DNA of 64,000 bases, taken from contig NZ_FCNX02000023.1 in the NCBI RefSeq assembly GCF_001544835.2, positions 38,381 to 102,380 on the forward strand, written 5' to 3'. The notes under the pieces were generated by a model. That model saw only the letters and a program-made list of their open reading frames with translations, ran no database searches and was not told where the DNA came from. The stretch is from Caballeronia fortuita (GTDB lineage Bacteria > Pseudomonadota > Gammaproteobacteria > Burkholderiales > Burkholderiaceae). This document shows positions 26,012 through 34,911 of this stretch, in pieces. Every line of letters begins with the position of its first letter. Position 1 is the stretch's first letter. The translations under genes and the position numbers were made by a program.

Positions 26012-27836
26012 ATCCGCTCAGTTTTTCGAGACTTTTCAGGAACGTGTCCGCCGATTCGTAGCCGACCACGCGAGCGACTTCGTTGCCTTGCGCATCGAAA
26101 AAGATGATTCCTGGCGGGCCGAACAACTTGAAGCGCTTGAGCAGAATCTGGTCGTTCACGTTGTTGGCGGTCACGTCCGCGCGCAGCAGATTCAATTGCG
26201 CAAGGCGCGCTTGCACGCGGGCATCGGAGAACGTCAGCTTCTCCATTTCCTTGCACGACACGCACCAGTCCGCGTAGAAGTCGAGCATCGCCGGGCGCGC
26301 TGCGGCCTTCACCGCCGAATCCAGTTCCGCCGACGAGCGCACCGGCGCGAAAGCCGGCCCTTGCGCTTGCGCGTTCGCTGCCGCAGACGCGTCGCCGCGG
26401 GAAGCCAGCACGGCGAGCGGACGAAGCGGATCCGTCGAACCCGCGGCCAGACCGACGAGCAGGGTCGCCGCCCAGATCGCGAACGCCGCGCCGAGGCCGC
26501 GTCCGAGCCGCTTCCAGACGCCGACAGACACACCCGCGCCCGACGAAAACAGTCCCAGCGACGCCGCTGCGATCAGCAGCCACAGCGCCGCGAGCAGCAT
26601 TTGCGCGACGCCGCCGATGACCGGCCACACGATCCACAGCGCGGCCGCGAGTAAGAGCACGCCGAAGAACACTTTCACGCCATCCATCCACGCGCCGGCG
26701 CGCGGCAAGATCGAGCCCGCGCCCAGCCCGATGATCAGCAGCGGCACGCCGAGCCCGATGCCCATCGCGAAAAGCGCCGCGCCGCCGAGCGCCGCGTTGC
26801 CCGTATGGGCGATGAACGCGAGCACCGCGAAAAGCGGCGCCGTCATGCACGCACCGACGACGAGCGCCGACAGCGCGCCCATCACCGCGACCGCGGCGAA
26901 CTTGCCGCCGCTGCGTCTCTGCGATGCCTCGTTGACGCCGCTTTGCCAGCGCTCGGGCAACGTTATATCGACGCCCGATATCAACGCAACGGCAAACGCC
27001 GCGAGCAGTGCGCCGAATGCGCCGAGCACCCACGGATTCTGCAGCCACGCGCCGAGGCTCTGACCGATCAGCGCGGCGGCGATACCGAGCACGGTGTACA
27101 CGAGCGCCATGCCGATCACATAGGAGACGGACAGCGCAAATCCACGCGAGCGCGTCACGCGCGCGCCCTCGCCGACGATAATTGCGGACAGGATCGGGAT
27201 CATCGGATATGAACACGGCAAGAGGCTCAGCACCGTGCCCGCAAGGAAATACAGTCCGACGACGGTGAAGAAGCCGCCGCCTTCGAGCATCGATTGCGCA
27301 TAGTCGGCGCTGGTCGCGCGATCGAACCAAGAGCCGCCCGAGTCAGCGTGCGTGGCTGCGGCGGGCGCCGCGCCTGCGGGTTGCAGCGCGTCGCCGCGCA
27401 CGCAATACGTCTTTTCCATCGGCGGATAGCAGATGCCGCCATCCGCGCAACCCTGCGAGGTCACTGCGAGCTCGAACGGTCCGCTCGCCTTCGTCACCGG
27501 GATGCGGATGAGCAACTCGCCGCGATACGTTTCGACGTTCTTGTCGAAGGTCTGATCGAAGTGGACTTTGCCTGCCGGCAGTTGCGCAGCGCCGACGGTC
27601 GCGTCGCCGCTTTTCACCGCGAACGCGAAACGTTCACGGTACATGTAGTAGCCGTCCGCGATCTTGTAGCGCACGTCGACCTCGCCCGGCTTTTCCGATG
27701 CGCTGAATTTGAACGCGACGTCGGGATCGAGAAAATCGTCGGCCGCGCGCGCGGCGCCCGAGAGCAACGCGAATGCCGTCAGGAACAGGAGCGCGCCGAA
27801 GAAACGCCGCGCGAAGAGACCGGAAGACTCAAACAT
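26010..27836 (-). CDS. dsbD: Thiol:disulfide interchange protein DsbD
   Basis: A 608-residue transmembrane electron carrier with a signal peptide to about residue 31 (GAARA-ADD). The N-terminal periplasmic alpha domain contains 'GCADGGICYPP'. An eight-helix CcdA-like core with 'LLPCSYPMIPILS' follows, then a C-terminal thioredoxin domain with CVSC at 525-528. It moves reducing power from thioredoxin to periplasmic DsbC and apocytochromes, which links it to the nearby cytochrome c genes. It starts at 27836, overlapping cutA by 8 bp. Confidence 0.95.
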   Translation of the reverse strand: MFESSGLFARRFFGALLFLTAFALLSGAARAADDFLDPDVAFKFSASEKPGEVDVRYKIADGYYMYRERFAFAVKSGDATVGAAQLPAGKVHFDQTFDKNVETYRGELLIRIPVTKASGPFELAVTSQGCADGGICYPPMEKTYCVRGDALQPAGAAPAAATHADSGGSWFDRATSADYAQSMLEGGGFFTVVGLYFLAGTVLSLLPCSYPMIPILSAIIVGEGARVTRSRGFALSVSYVIGMALVYTVLGIAAALIGQSLGAWLQNPWVLGAFGALLAAFAVALISGVDITLPERWQSGVNEASQRRSGGKFAAVAVMGALSALVVGACMTAPLFAVLAFIAHTGNAALGGAALFAMGIGLGVPLLIIGLGAGSILPRAGAWMDGVKVFFGVLLLAAALWIVWPVIGGVAQMLLAALWLLIAAASLGLFSSGAGVSVGVWKRLGRGLGAAFAIWAATLLVGLAAGSTDPLRPLAVLASRGDASAAANAQAQGPAFAPVRSSAELDSAVKAAARPAMLDFYADWCVSCKEMEKLTFSDARVQARLAQLNLLRADVTANNVNDQILLKRFKLFGPPGIIFFDAQGNEVARVVGYESADTFLKSLEKLSG

Positions 27837-28161
27837 GAAGAGGACGCTGCGTTTCTGCGTTGACCCATTGACCGTAGCCGGGCGAGGCATCGGCCTGCCA
27901 GGCGAGGATTTCGGGCGTTTCATACGGATGCCGACTCTCGACGAAGCGCTGCAGTTCTTCGCAGCGCGCAACGCTCGTCTTGAACAGCAACTGCACTTCT
28001 TGCGACGACTCCAGCGCGCCTTTCCAATGGTATTGCGACGACACCGACCCGAGCTTCGTCACGCACGCGGCGAGGCGCGATTCCAGCGCGGCCTGCGCGA
28101 GCGCATCGGCAGCGGCGGCATCGGGCAGCGTGGAAAGCATCAAAACGACGGGGACGTTCAC
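27829..28161 (-). CDS. cutA: Divalent-cation tolerance protein CutA
   Basis: This 110-residue trimeric, ferredoxin-like small protein has the conserved 'RLAACVTKLGSVSSQYHWKG', 'EVQLLFKTS' and 'HPYETPEILAW'. I place the start at GTG 28161 (VNVPVVLMLST), with GGAG nine bases upstream. The open frame further upstream is unconserved-looking. It overlaps dsbD, and cutA-dsbD is a widespread pair. The exact role in metal tolerance is unsettled. Confidence 0.9.
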   Translation of the reverse strand: MNVPVVLMLSTLPDAAAADALAQAALESRLAACVTKLGSVSSQYHWKGALESSQEVQLLFKTSVARCEELQRFVESRHPYETPEILAWQADASPGYGQWVNAETQRPLHV

Positions 28162-28265
28162 TTGCAAAACTCCGAAAGACGCGCAAAGCCAGCCACATAT
28201 CGTAGCATTGCCGGCTGACACGTACTTTGACGTATCGGCGCGCTGAGACGTCGCACCCGAAAAGC

Positions 28266-28293
28266 AAAAAGGCCAAGCTTCGAGCCTGGCCTT
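28266..28293 (-). terminator. Terminator after rplQ (end of the alpha operon)
   Basis: Minus-strand hairpin AGGCCA...TGGCCT with inner GC pairs around a TTCGA-type loop, followed by TTTTTGC. It closes the long ribosomal-protein cluster. Confidence 0.82.
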
Positions 28294-28317
28294 TCTGCGA
28301 ACAACCGAAAACGGGAT

Positions 28318-28713
28318 TTATTCCGCTTCTTGCACTTCTTCCGTCTCTTCGACTTCCGGGCGATCCATCAACTGGACCAGCGCCATCGGCGCGTTGTCGC
28401 CGACACGGAAACCGAACTTCAGGATGCTGAGGTAGCCACCCGGACGGTTCGCGTAGCGCGGGCCGAGGACGTCGAACAGCTTCGCAACGGAATCACGATC
28501 GCGCAGGCGGTTGAACGCCAGACGACGGTTCGCGAGCGACGGCTTCTTGCCCAGCGTGATGAGGGGCTCGACGACCTTGCGCAGTTCCTTGGCCTTCGGC
28601 AGCGTCGTCTTGATGACTTCGTGCTCGATGAGCGAATTCGACATATTGCGGAGCATTGCCAGACGATGGCTGCTCGTGCGGTTCAGTTTCCGCAGACCAT
28701 GCTTATGACGCAT
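28318..28713 (-). CDS. rplQ: 50S ribosomal protein L17
   Basis: 131 residues, starting MRHKHGLRKLNRTSSHR, the standard L17 opening. It lies near the exit tunnel of the large subunit. It is the last gene of the alpha operon and is separated from rpoA by 141 bp holding a hairpin. The acidic tail (EVEETEEVQEAE) is typical of betaproteobacterial L17. Confidence 0.98.
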   Translation of the reverse strand: MRHKHGLRKLNRTSSHRLAMLRNMSNSLIEHEVIKTTLPKAKELRKVVEPLITLGKKPSLANRRLAFNRLRDRDSVAKLFDVLGPRYANRPGGYLSILKFGFRVGDNAPMALVQLMDRPEVEETEEVQEAE

Positions 28714-28797
28714 TTTTCAGCTTCCTATAACGAGTTTAGAGCCAGCTCTTCTATTGCTCCCTGACTGCGGGGCACGGGCCGGTCGGAGAAAAAGCAA

Positions 28798-28826
28798 GAC
28801 GCGGATTTTAAAGGAAAATCCACGTC
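28798..28826 (-). promoter_or_regulatory. Hairpin between rpoA and rplQ
   Basis: GACGCGGATTTT (28798-28809) pairs with AAAATCCACGTC (28815-28826) with one mismatch and a 5-base loop. On the minus strand it is followed by TTGCTTTTTC. It may act as a partial terminator or processing site separating rpoA from rplQ. Confidence 0.6.
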
Positions 28827-28854
28827 TTTGCCAGTAACGCCTGTGACGTCCGAC

Positions 28855-29832
28855 TTACTTGTCCAAACCAGCCGGCGGCCAGTTTTCGAGCTTCATACCG
28901 AGCGTCAGACCGCGCGAAGCCAGCACTTCCTTGATTTCATTCAGCGACTTGCGGCCCAGGTTCGGCGTCTTGAGCAGCTCGTTTTCCGTGCGCTGGATCA
29001 GATCGCCGATGTAGTAGATGTTCTCGGCCTTCAGGCAGTTCGCGGAACGAACCGTGAGTTCCAGATCATCGACCGGACGCAGCAGGATCGGATCGATCTG
29101 CGGCGCGCGCGACGGCGCTTCCGCTGCCGCTTCGGTACCTTCGAGGGCCGCGAACACCGACAACTGATCGACCAGGATGCGAGCCGACTGGCGGATCGCT
29201 TCTTCCGGCGAGATCACGCCGTTGGTCTCGATGTTCATCACGAGCTTGTCGAGGTCGGTACGCTGTTCGACACGCGCGCTTTCCACGGCGTAGCTCACGC
29301 GGCGAACCGGCGAGAACGACGCGTCCAGCACGATACGGCCGATGATCTTCGCCGACTCTTCGCCGTAACGGCGCACGTTGCCCGGCACATAGCCGCGGCC
29401 TTTTTCGATCTTGATCTGAACGTCGAGCTTGCCGCCCTTCGACAGGTGCGCGACCACGTGCTCGGGATTGATGACCTCGCAGTCGTGCGCGAGTTCGATA
29501 TCGCCGGCCGTGACGACGCCTTCGCCTTCCTTGCGCAGCGTCACCGTGACTTCGTCGCGGTTGTGCAGCTTGAAGACGACGCCCTTCAGGTTCAGCAGCA
29601 GGTTGACCACATCCTCTTGCACACCATCGAGCGTCGAGTATTCGTGCACGACGCCTGCGATCGTCACTTCGGTCGGCGCGTAGCCGATCATCGACGACAG
29701 CAGCACGCGCCGAAGCGCGTTACCCAAGGTGTGGCCATAGCCGCGTTCGAACGGCTCCATAACCACTTTCGCATGGTTCTCACCAAGCGATTCAACTGCA
29801 ATGATCTTGGGCTTCAACAAACTGGTTTGCAT
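28855..29832 (-). CDS. rpoA: RNA polymerase subunit alpha
   Basis: 325 residues. The N-terminal assembly domain (to ~235) contains 'ERGYGHTLGNALRRVLLSS'. A linker leads to the C-terminal DNA- and activator-binding domain with 'NCLKAENIYYIGDLIQRTENELLKTPNLGRKSLNEIKE'-type helices (only segments quoted by role). The alpha dimer nucleates polymerase assembly. It is preceded by AAAAGG. It lies in the alpha operon with rpsM, rpsK and rpsD. Confidence 0.98.
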   Translation of the reverse strand: MQTSLLKPKIIAVESLGENHAKVVMEPFERGYGHTLGNALRRVLLSSMIGYAPTEVTIAGVVHEYSTLDGVQEDVVNLLLNLKGVVFKLHNRDEVTVTLRKEGEGVVTAGDIELAHDCEVINPEHVVAHLSKGGKLDVQIKIEKGRGYVPGNVRRYGEESAKIIGRIVLDASFSPVRRVSYAVESARVEQRTDLDKLVMNIETNGVISPEEAIRQSARILVDQLSVFAALEGTEAAAEAPSRAPQIDPILLRPVDDLELTVRSANCLKAENIYYIGDLIQRTENELLKTPNLGRKSLNEIKEVLASRGLTLGMKLENWPPAGLDK

Positions 29833-29966
29833 AGGTTTTCCTTTTCAATACCCTCGGCTCGTTACGCCGATAAGGCTGACCGGTGACAACCTGAAAATAA
29901 ACAGCCGAGGCCACCTCTTGCCACGAGCAATCAGCCTCCCCGGCTGTCCATCCATTACCGCCGCGA

Positions 29967-30590
29967 TTAACGCGAATACAATTCGACGATCAGGCTTTCG
30001 TTGATGTCGCCGGCGATATCGCTACGCTCGGGCATCGACTTGAACGTGCCTTCGAACTTCTTCTCGTCGACCGACACCCAGCTCGGCATGCCGCCTTGCT
30101 GCGCCAGCGAGAGCGCTTCGACGATACGAGCCTGCTTGCGCGACTGCTCGCGCACGGACACGACGTCGCCCGACTTCACTTGCAGCGACGGAATGTTCGC
30201 GACTTGGCCGTTCACCATGATCGCCTTGTGGCTGACGAGCTGACGAGCTTCAGCGCGCGTCGAGCCGAAGCCCATGCGATAGACGACGTTGTCGAGACGC
30301 GACTCGAGCAATTGCAGCAGGTTTTCGCCCGTCGGGCCCTTGCGGCGGTCGGCTTCAGCGAAGTAGCGGCGGAACTGACGTTCCAGCACACCGTAGATAC
30401 GCTTCACTTTCTGCTTTTCGCGCAACTGGGTGCCGTAGTCGGACGTACGCGCGCCCGACGTGCGGCCGTGCTGGCCGGGCTTGCTGTCGAGCTTGCACTT
30501 GTCGGCGAGGGAGCGGCGTGCGCTCTTCAGGAACAGATCGGTGCCTTCACGGCGGGACAGCTTTGCTTTGGGACCGGTATAGCGTGCCAC
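29967..30590 (-). CDS. rpsD: 30S ribosomal protein S4
   Basis: 207 residues, starting with GTG (ARYTGPKAKLSRREG) after AAGGATG. It carries an S4 RNA-binding domain near 97-160 ('SRLDNVVYRMGF', 'ARQLVSHKAIMVNG'). It initiates 16S assembly and in E. coli represses the alpha operon. The N-terminus lacks a four-Cys zinc site. It is flanked by unusually long spacers (160 bp before, 134 bp after). Confidence 0.98.
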   Translation of the reverse strand: MARYTGPKAKLSRREGTDLFLKSARRSLADKCKLDSKPGQHGRTSGARTSDYGTQLREKQKVKRIYGVLERQFRRYFAEADRRKGPTGENLLQLLESRLDNVVYRMGFGSTRAEARQLVSHKAIMVNGQVANIPSLQVKSGDVVSVREQSRKQARIVEALSLAQQGGMPSWVSVDEKKFEGTFKSMPERSDIAGDINESLIVELYSR

Positions 30591-30750
30591 GTTGCATCCT
30601 TAAATATTGATCACGCAGACTTCCGTTGAACTTCGGTCTGCGCTAGTCCGAACCCTTTGGGCCGAACGGTGGGCTTAGTCAAAACTTACTAACGCACGAA
30701 ACCCGTCGATACTCGCGCATCGACAGGCAACATGCGGTTGCGTCGACGTA

Positions 30751-31155
30751 TTAGATACGACGGCGCTTCGGCGGACGGCAGCCGTTGTGCGGGACCGGCG
30801 TCACGTCGGAGATCGCGGTGATCTTGATGCCAAGACCATGCAGCGCGCGCACCGCCGATTCGCGGCCAGGACCGGGGCCCTTGATCCGCACTTCGAGGTT
30901 CTTCACGCCGTATTCCATTGCCACGCGGCCAGCCGACTCGGCTGCGACCTGAGCTGCGAAGGGAGTCGATTTACGCGAACCCTTGAAGCCCTGACCACCC
31001 GAGGTCGCCCAAGCGAGCGCGTTACCTTGACGGTCGGTGATCGTGATAATGGTGTTGTTGAACGACGCGTGAACGTGAACCACGCCCTCGGCGACGTTCT
31101 TCTTGACCTTCTTGCGAACGCGTTGCGCCGCGGAGTTGTTCGAAGCCTTAGCCAT
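30751..31155 (-). CDS. rpsK: 30S ribosomal protein S11
   Basis: 134 residues with 'GVVHVHASFNNTIITITDRQGNA' and the basic ending 'VPHNGCRPPKRRRI', both standard for S11 on the platform of the small subunit. It lies 28 bp after rpsM. Confidence 0.98.
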   Translation of the reverse strand: MAKASNNSAAQRVRKKVKKNVAEGVVHVHASFNNTIITITDRQGNALAWATSGGQGFKGSRKSTPFAAQVAAESAGRVAMEYGVKNLEVRIKGPGPGRESAVRALHGLGIKITAISDVTPVPHNGCRPPKRRRI

Positions 31156-31183
31156 TACGTTTTCCTGTAACTGTCAGTTCCGC

Positions 31184-31549
31184 TTACTTCTTCAGCGATT
31201 GCGCTGCACGACGCGGACCCTTGCGCGTACGGGCATTCGTGCGCGTGCGCTGGCCACGCAGGGGCAGGCCCTTGCGATGGCGCATGCCGCGGTAGCAACC
31301 CAAGTCCATCAGGCGCTTGATGTTCATCGTCACTTCACGGCGCAGGTCGCCTTCGACGATGAACTTGCCCACTTCGTCACGCAGCTTTTCGAGGTCTGCG
31401 TCGGTAAGGTCCTTGACCTTCTTCGAAAATTCCACACCAGCTGCCGTGCAAATGCCGCGGGAACGCGTGCGACCGATGCCGAAGATTGCCGTCAGGCCGA
31501 TCTCGGTATGCTGGTGATTCGGGATGTTAACCCCTGCGATACGAGCCAT
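31184..31549 (-). CDS. rpsM: 30S ribosomal protein S13
   Basis: 121 residues, starting MARIAGVNIPNHQHTEIGLT, with the basic tail 'RGQRTRTNARTRKGPRRA' that reaches the decoding region and P-site tRNA. It heads the rpsM-rpsK-rpsD-rpoA-rplQ group and follows rpmJ by 41 bp. Confidence 0.98.
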   Translation of the reverse strand: MARIAGVNIPNHQHTEIGLTAIFGIGRTRSRGICTAAGVEFSKKVKDLTDADLEKLRDEVGKFIVEGDLRREVTMNIKRLMDLGCYRGMRHRKGLPLRGQRTRTNARTRKGPRRAAQSLKK

Positions 31550-31590
31550 TGTTTTTCCTCAAACAAAAAGCGCAAGCAAAAGCGCGGCGT

Positions 31591-31707
31591 TCAGCCTTGA
31601 CGCTGTTTGTGGCGCGGATCAGAGCTGCAAATCACGCGCACAACGCCCTTGCGCTTGATGATCTTGCAATTGCGGCAAATGCGCTTAACCGATGCCATCA
31701 CTTTCAT
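31591..31707 (-). CDS. rpmJ: 50S ribosomal protein L36 (zinc-ribbon type)
   Basis: A 38-residue gene that is easily missed because of its length. It reads [14 protein letters not shown] and ends DPRHKQRQG. Cys11, Cys14, Cys27 and His33 form the zinc site, so this is the C+ paralogue type. It lies between infA (20 bp) and rpsM (41 bp), the classic location. Confidence 0.96.
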
Positions 31708-31727
31708 GATATTACCCTTTTTTCAAA

Positions 31728-31946
31728 TCACTTCGCCCGGAACACGATCCGTGCACGAGACAGATCGTAAGGCGTCAATTCAACCGTAACCTTGTCGCCC
31801 GGCAGGATGCGGATGTAGTGCATCCGCATCTTTCCGGAAATATGTCCCAGGACGACATGGCCATTTTCCAATTTCACCCGGAAAGTAGCGTTGGGCAGGT
31901 TTTCGATGACCTCACCCTGCATCTGGATAACATCGTCTTTGGCCAT
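31728..31946 (-). CDS. infA: Translation initiation factor IF-1
   Basis: 72 residues, one OB-fold domain: 'MAKDDVIQMQGEVIENLPNA', 'GHISGKMRMHYIRILPGDKV'. It binds the A-site during initiation. It is located between secY and rpmJ, as in most bacteria other than enterics. Related genomes often carry a second infA elsewhere. Confidence 0.97.
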   Translation of the reverse strand: MAKDDVIQMQGEVIENLPNATFRVKLENGHVVLGHISGKMRMHYIRILPGDKVTVELTPYDLSRARIVFRAK

Positions 31947-31954
31947 AGTCCTTA

Positions 31955-33301
31955 TTAACGCATCGGGACGTTGCCACCCTTGAAGTTTGCCTTCTTGAGC
32001 AGCGATTCATATTGTTGCGACATAACGTACGACTGCACCTGAGCCATGAAGTCCATCGTGACGACGACAATGATCAGCAGCGACGTTCCACCAAAATAAA
32101 ACGGCACGTTCCAGCGCAATACCAGAAACTCAGGCAGCAGGCACACGAATACGATGTAGATCGCACCAGCCAGCGTCAGACGCGTGAGGATGCGGTCGAT
32201 ATATCGTGCAGTCTGATCGCCCGGACGGATACCCGGAACGAAAGCACCGCTCTTCTTCAAGTTGTCGGCGGTCTCACGGCTGTTGAACACCAGTGCGGTG
32301 TAAAAGAAGCAGAAGAAGACAATCGCCAACGCATACAGCAGCACGTACACGGGTTGACCGGGCTTCAGCGCCTCGGCCACGCTGTGCAGCGTGTTCGCGA
32401 ACCAGTTGGTGCGCGTACCCGAACTGAACCAGTTCAGGATGGTTGCCGGGAAGAGGATGATCGACGACGCGAAGATCGGCGGAATCACACCCGACATGTT
32501 CAACTTCAGCGGCAGATGAGACGACTGTCCGCCGTAAATCTTGTTACCGACCTGGCGCTTCGCGTAGTTCACGAGGATCTTGCGCTGACCACGTTCGATG
32601 AACACGACCAGATACGTGACCGCCGCGATCAGAACCACGATGATGATCGCCGAGATGATGCTCATCGAACCGGTGCGAACCAGCTCGAACAGACCACCGA
32701 TTGCGTTCGGAAAGCCCGCCGCGATACCACCGAAGATGATGATCGAGATGCCGTTGCCGAGACCGCGTTCCGTGATCTGCTCACCGAGCCACATCAGGAA
32801 CATCGTGCCCGTCACTAGCGTGACGACCGTCGTCAGCCGGAACACCATGCCGGGGTCCAGCACCAGAGCCGGCTGATTTTCCAGCGCGACTGCAATACCG
32901 AACGCCTGAAAGGTCGCTAGAACCACGGTGAAGATTCGCGTGTACTGCGTGATCTTCCGTTGTCCTGCCTGCCCTTCCTTCTTCAACGCCTCCATCTGCG
33001 GCGACACGATCGACAGCAACTGCATGATGATCGACGCCGAAATGTAGGGCATGATGCCCAGCGCAAAGATCGTGAATCGCGACAGAGCGCCACCCGAGAA
33101 CATGTTGAACATGCCGAGGATGCCGCCCGACTGGCTTTGGAAAAGCTTCGCCAGTTGATCCGGATCGATGCCGGGTACCGGAATATGCGCACCAATGCGG
33201 TAGACGATCAACGCCAGCAGCAGGAACACTGCACGCCGACGCAGATCGCCAAATTTCGCCGCGCTTCGACCGGTTTTTGCGAGACTCGGGCTGTTAGCCA
33301 A
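31955..33301 (-). CDS. secY: Preprotein translocase subunit SecY
   Basis: 448 residues with ten predicted helices forming the Sec channel. It includes the N-terminal 'RRRAVFLLLALIVYRIGAHIPVPG' and the cytoplasmic C5/C6 loop region. The start is TTG at 33301 (ANSPSLAKTGRS), with GGAG seven bases upstream, as commonly annotated in relatives. It follows rplO and precedes infA by 8 bp. Confidence 0.97.
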   Translation of the reverse strand: MANSPSLAKTGRSAAKFGDLRRRAVFLLLALIVYRIGAHIPVPGIDPDQLAKLFQSQSGGILGMFNMFSGGALSRFTIFALGIMPYISASIIMQLLSIVSPQMEALKKEGQAGQRKITQYTRIFTVVLATFQAFGIAVALENQPALVLDPGMVFRLTTVVTLVTGTMFLMWLGEQITERGLGNGISIIIFGGIAAGFPNAIGGLFELVRTGSMSIISAIIIVVLIAAVTYLVVFIERGQRKILVNYAKRQVGNKIYGGQSSHLPLKLNMSGVIPPIFASSIILFPATILNWFSSGTRTNWFANTLHSVAEALKPGQPVYVLLYALAIVFFCFFYTALVFNSRETADNLKKSGAFVPGIRPGDQTARYIDRILTRLTLAGAIYIVFVCLLPEFLVLRWNVPFYFGGTSLLIIVVVTMDFMAQVQSYVMSQQYESLLKKANFKGGNVPMR

Positions 33302-33343
33302 GTACCTTCTCCGATGCTAGTGCTAGTAACGGCGATTAGCGCG

Positions 33344-33778
33344 TTACTCGGCGAACGAGCCGCCAGCGGCTTCGATTGCCTCGCGGGCGCCCTTCGTTGC
33401 CGTCAGGCCCTTCACCGTGACCTTGCGCGTGATCTCGCCGGTCTTGATGATCTTCGCGCTCTTGATGAGCTCGCCGACCAGACCTGCTTGCTTCAACGCC
33501 AGCAGATCGATTTCGTCGACCGGCAGCTTCTCGAGATCAGCCAGGCGCACTTCACCGACGAATTCCTTCGTCAGCGACGTGAAGCCACGCTTCGGCAGAC
33601 GACGCTGCAGAGGCATCTGACCGCCTTCGAAGCCGACCTTGTGAAAGCCGCCCGAACGCGATTTCTGACCCTTGTGACCGCGACCAGCGGTCTTGCCGAG
33701 GCCCGAGCCGATACCGCGACCGACGCGACGCTTAGCGTGCTTCGCGCCTTCCGCCGGCTTCAGGTTATTCAATTCCAT
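33344..33778 (-). CDS. rplO: 50S ribosomal protein L15
   Basis: 144 residues: MELNNLKPAEGAKHAKRR then a Gly/Arg/Lys-rich extension ('GKTAGRGHKGQKSRSGG') that threads into 23S rRNA. The ATG at 33778 has AAGGAG six bases upstream. An in-frame TTG two codons earlier is rejected. Confidence 0.98.
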   Translation of the reverse strand: MELNNLKPAEGAKHAKRRVGRGIGSGLGKTAGRGHKGQKSRSGGFHKVGFEGGQMPLQRRLPKRGFTSLTKEFVGEVRLADLEKLPVDEIDLLALKQAGLVGELIKSAKIIKTGEITRKVTVKGLTATKGAREAIEAAGGSFAE

Positions 33779-33807
33779 GTTCAACTCCTTGGATCCGTAG
33801 GTCGCGC

Positions 33808-33990
33808 TCAGGCGATGACCTTAACGAGGTACGAGACCTTGTTGATCATCCCGCGCACTGCCGGCGTGTCCTGCAGCTCGGAAACCGAGTTCAGGCGACG
33901 CAGGCCGAGGCCACGCACCGTTGCGCGGTGCGATTCGCGGGTCCCGATCAGGCTCTTGACGAGCTGAACCTTGACAGTTTTTTCAGACAT
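33808..33990 (-). CDS. rpmD: 50S ribosomal protein L30
   Basis: 60 residues starting [16 protein letters not shown], with '[22 protein letters not shown]'-type core. A longer in-frame extension upstream overlaps rpsE and is rejected. It lies 10 bp after rpsE. Confidence 0.97.
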
Positions 33991-34000
33991 GGTGACCACC

Positions 34001-34519
34001 TTAGCCCAGAATGTCTTCGACGGACTTACCACGCTTCGCCGCGATGTCTGCCGGGGTCGACTGCTTGCGCAGGCCGTCCAGCGTCGCACGAACGAGGTTG
34101 TACGGGTTCGTCGAACCGTGGCTCTTGGCCACGACGTTTTGCACGCCCATCACGTCGAACACTGCGCGCATCGGGCCGCCAGCGATCACGCCAGTACCGT
34201 CCTTCGCCGGAGCGAGGAGGACTGCCGATGCGCCGTGCTTGCCGTGCACTTCGTGTTGCAGCGTGCCGTTCTTCAGGGGCACCTTGAACATGTTGCGGCG
34301 GGCCTGTTCCATTGCCTTCTGAACAGCGACCGGAACTTCTTTGGCCTTGCCCTTGCCCATGCCGATCCGGCCATCGCCGTCGCCAACCACGGTCAGTGCG
34401 GCGAAGCCGAGAATACGGCCACCCTTCACGACCTTGGTCACGCGGTTGACCGAAATCATCTTTTCGCGCAGGCCGTCGTCGCGTTCGTCAGCCTGAACTT
34501 TCGCTTGCATCTTTGCCAT
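34001..34519 (-). CDS. rpsE: 30S ribosomal protein S5
   Basis: 172 residues. The N-terminal double-stranded RNA-binding domain includes '[17 protein letters not shown]' and '[18 protein letters not shown]'. It contributes to translational accuracy and the mRNA entry helicase. It sits between rplR and rpmD. Confidence 0.98.
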
Positions 34520-34533
34520 GACGAATTCTTCCC

Positions 34534-34899
34534 TTAGAACTTGAGCCCGGCTTCACGCGCCGCATCAGCCAGCGCCTTCACGCGGCCGTGGTAGCGGAAA
34601 CCCGAGCGGTCAAAGGCGACGGATTCGATGCCGGCAGCCTTGGCCTTTTCGGCGATACGCTTTCCGATCAGGGTCGCGGCATTGACGTTGCCGCCCTTGC
34701 CCGACTTGTCGGCGAGTTCGGCGCGCACTTCAGCTTCGAGCGTCGAGGCGCTTGCCACGACCTTCGTACCGCATGCCGAGAACACTTGCGCGTAGATATG
34801 CGTATTCGTGCGATGCACGGCCAGACGCGGAACCTGCAGCTCAGCGATCTTGATACGCGTCTGACGAGCGCGGCGCAGGCGAGATTGAGTCTTATCCAT
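34534..34899 (-). CDS. rplR: 50S ribosomal protein L18
   Basis: 121 residues. The basic N-terminus 'MDKTQSRLRRARQTRIKI' and the C-terminal 'AFDRSGFRYHGRVKALADAAREAGLKF' are diagnostic. It binds 5S rRNA with L5. Confidence 0.98.
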   Translation of the reverse strand: MDKTQSRLRRARQTRIKIAELQVPRLAVHRTNTHIYAQVFSACGTKVVASASTLEAEVRAELADKSGKGGNVNAATLIGKRIAEKAKAAGIESVAFDRSGFRYHGRVKALADAAREAGLKF

Positions 34900-34911
34900 G
34901 ATTGCGCACCC

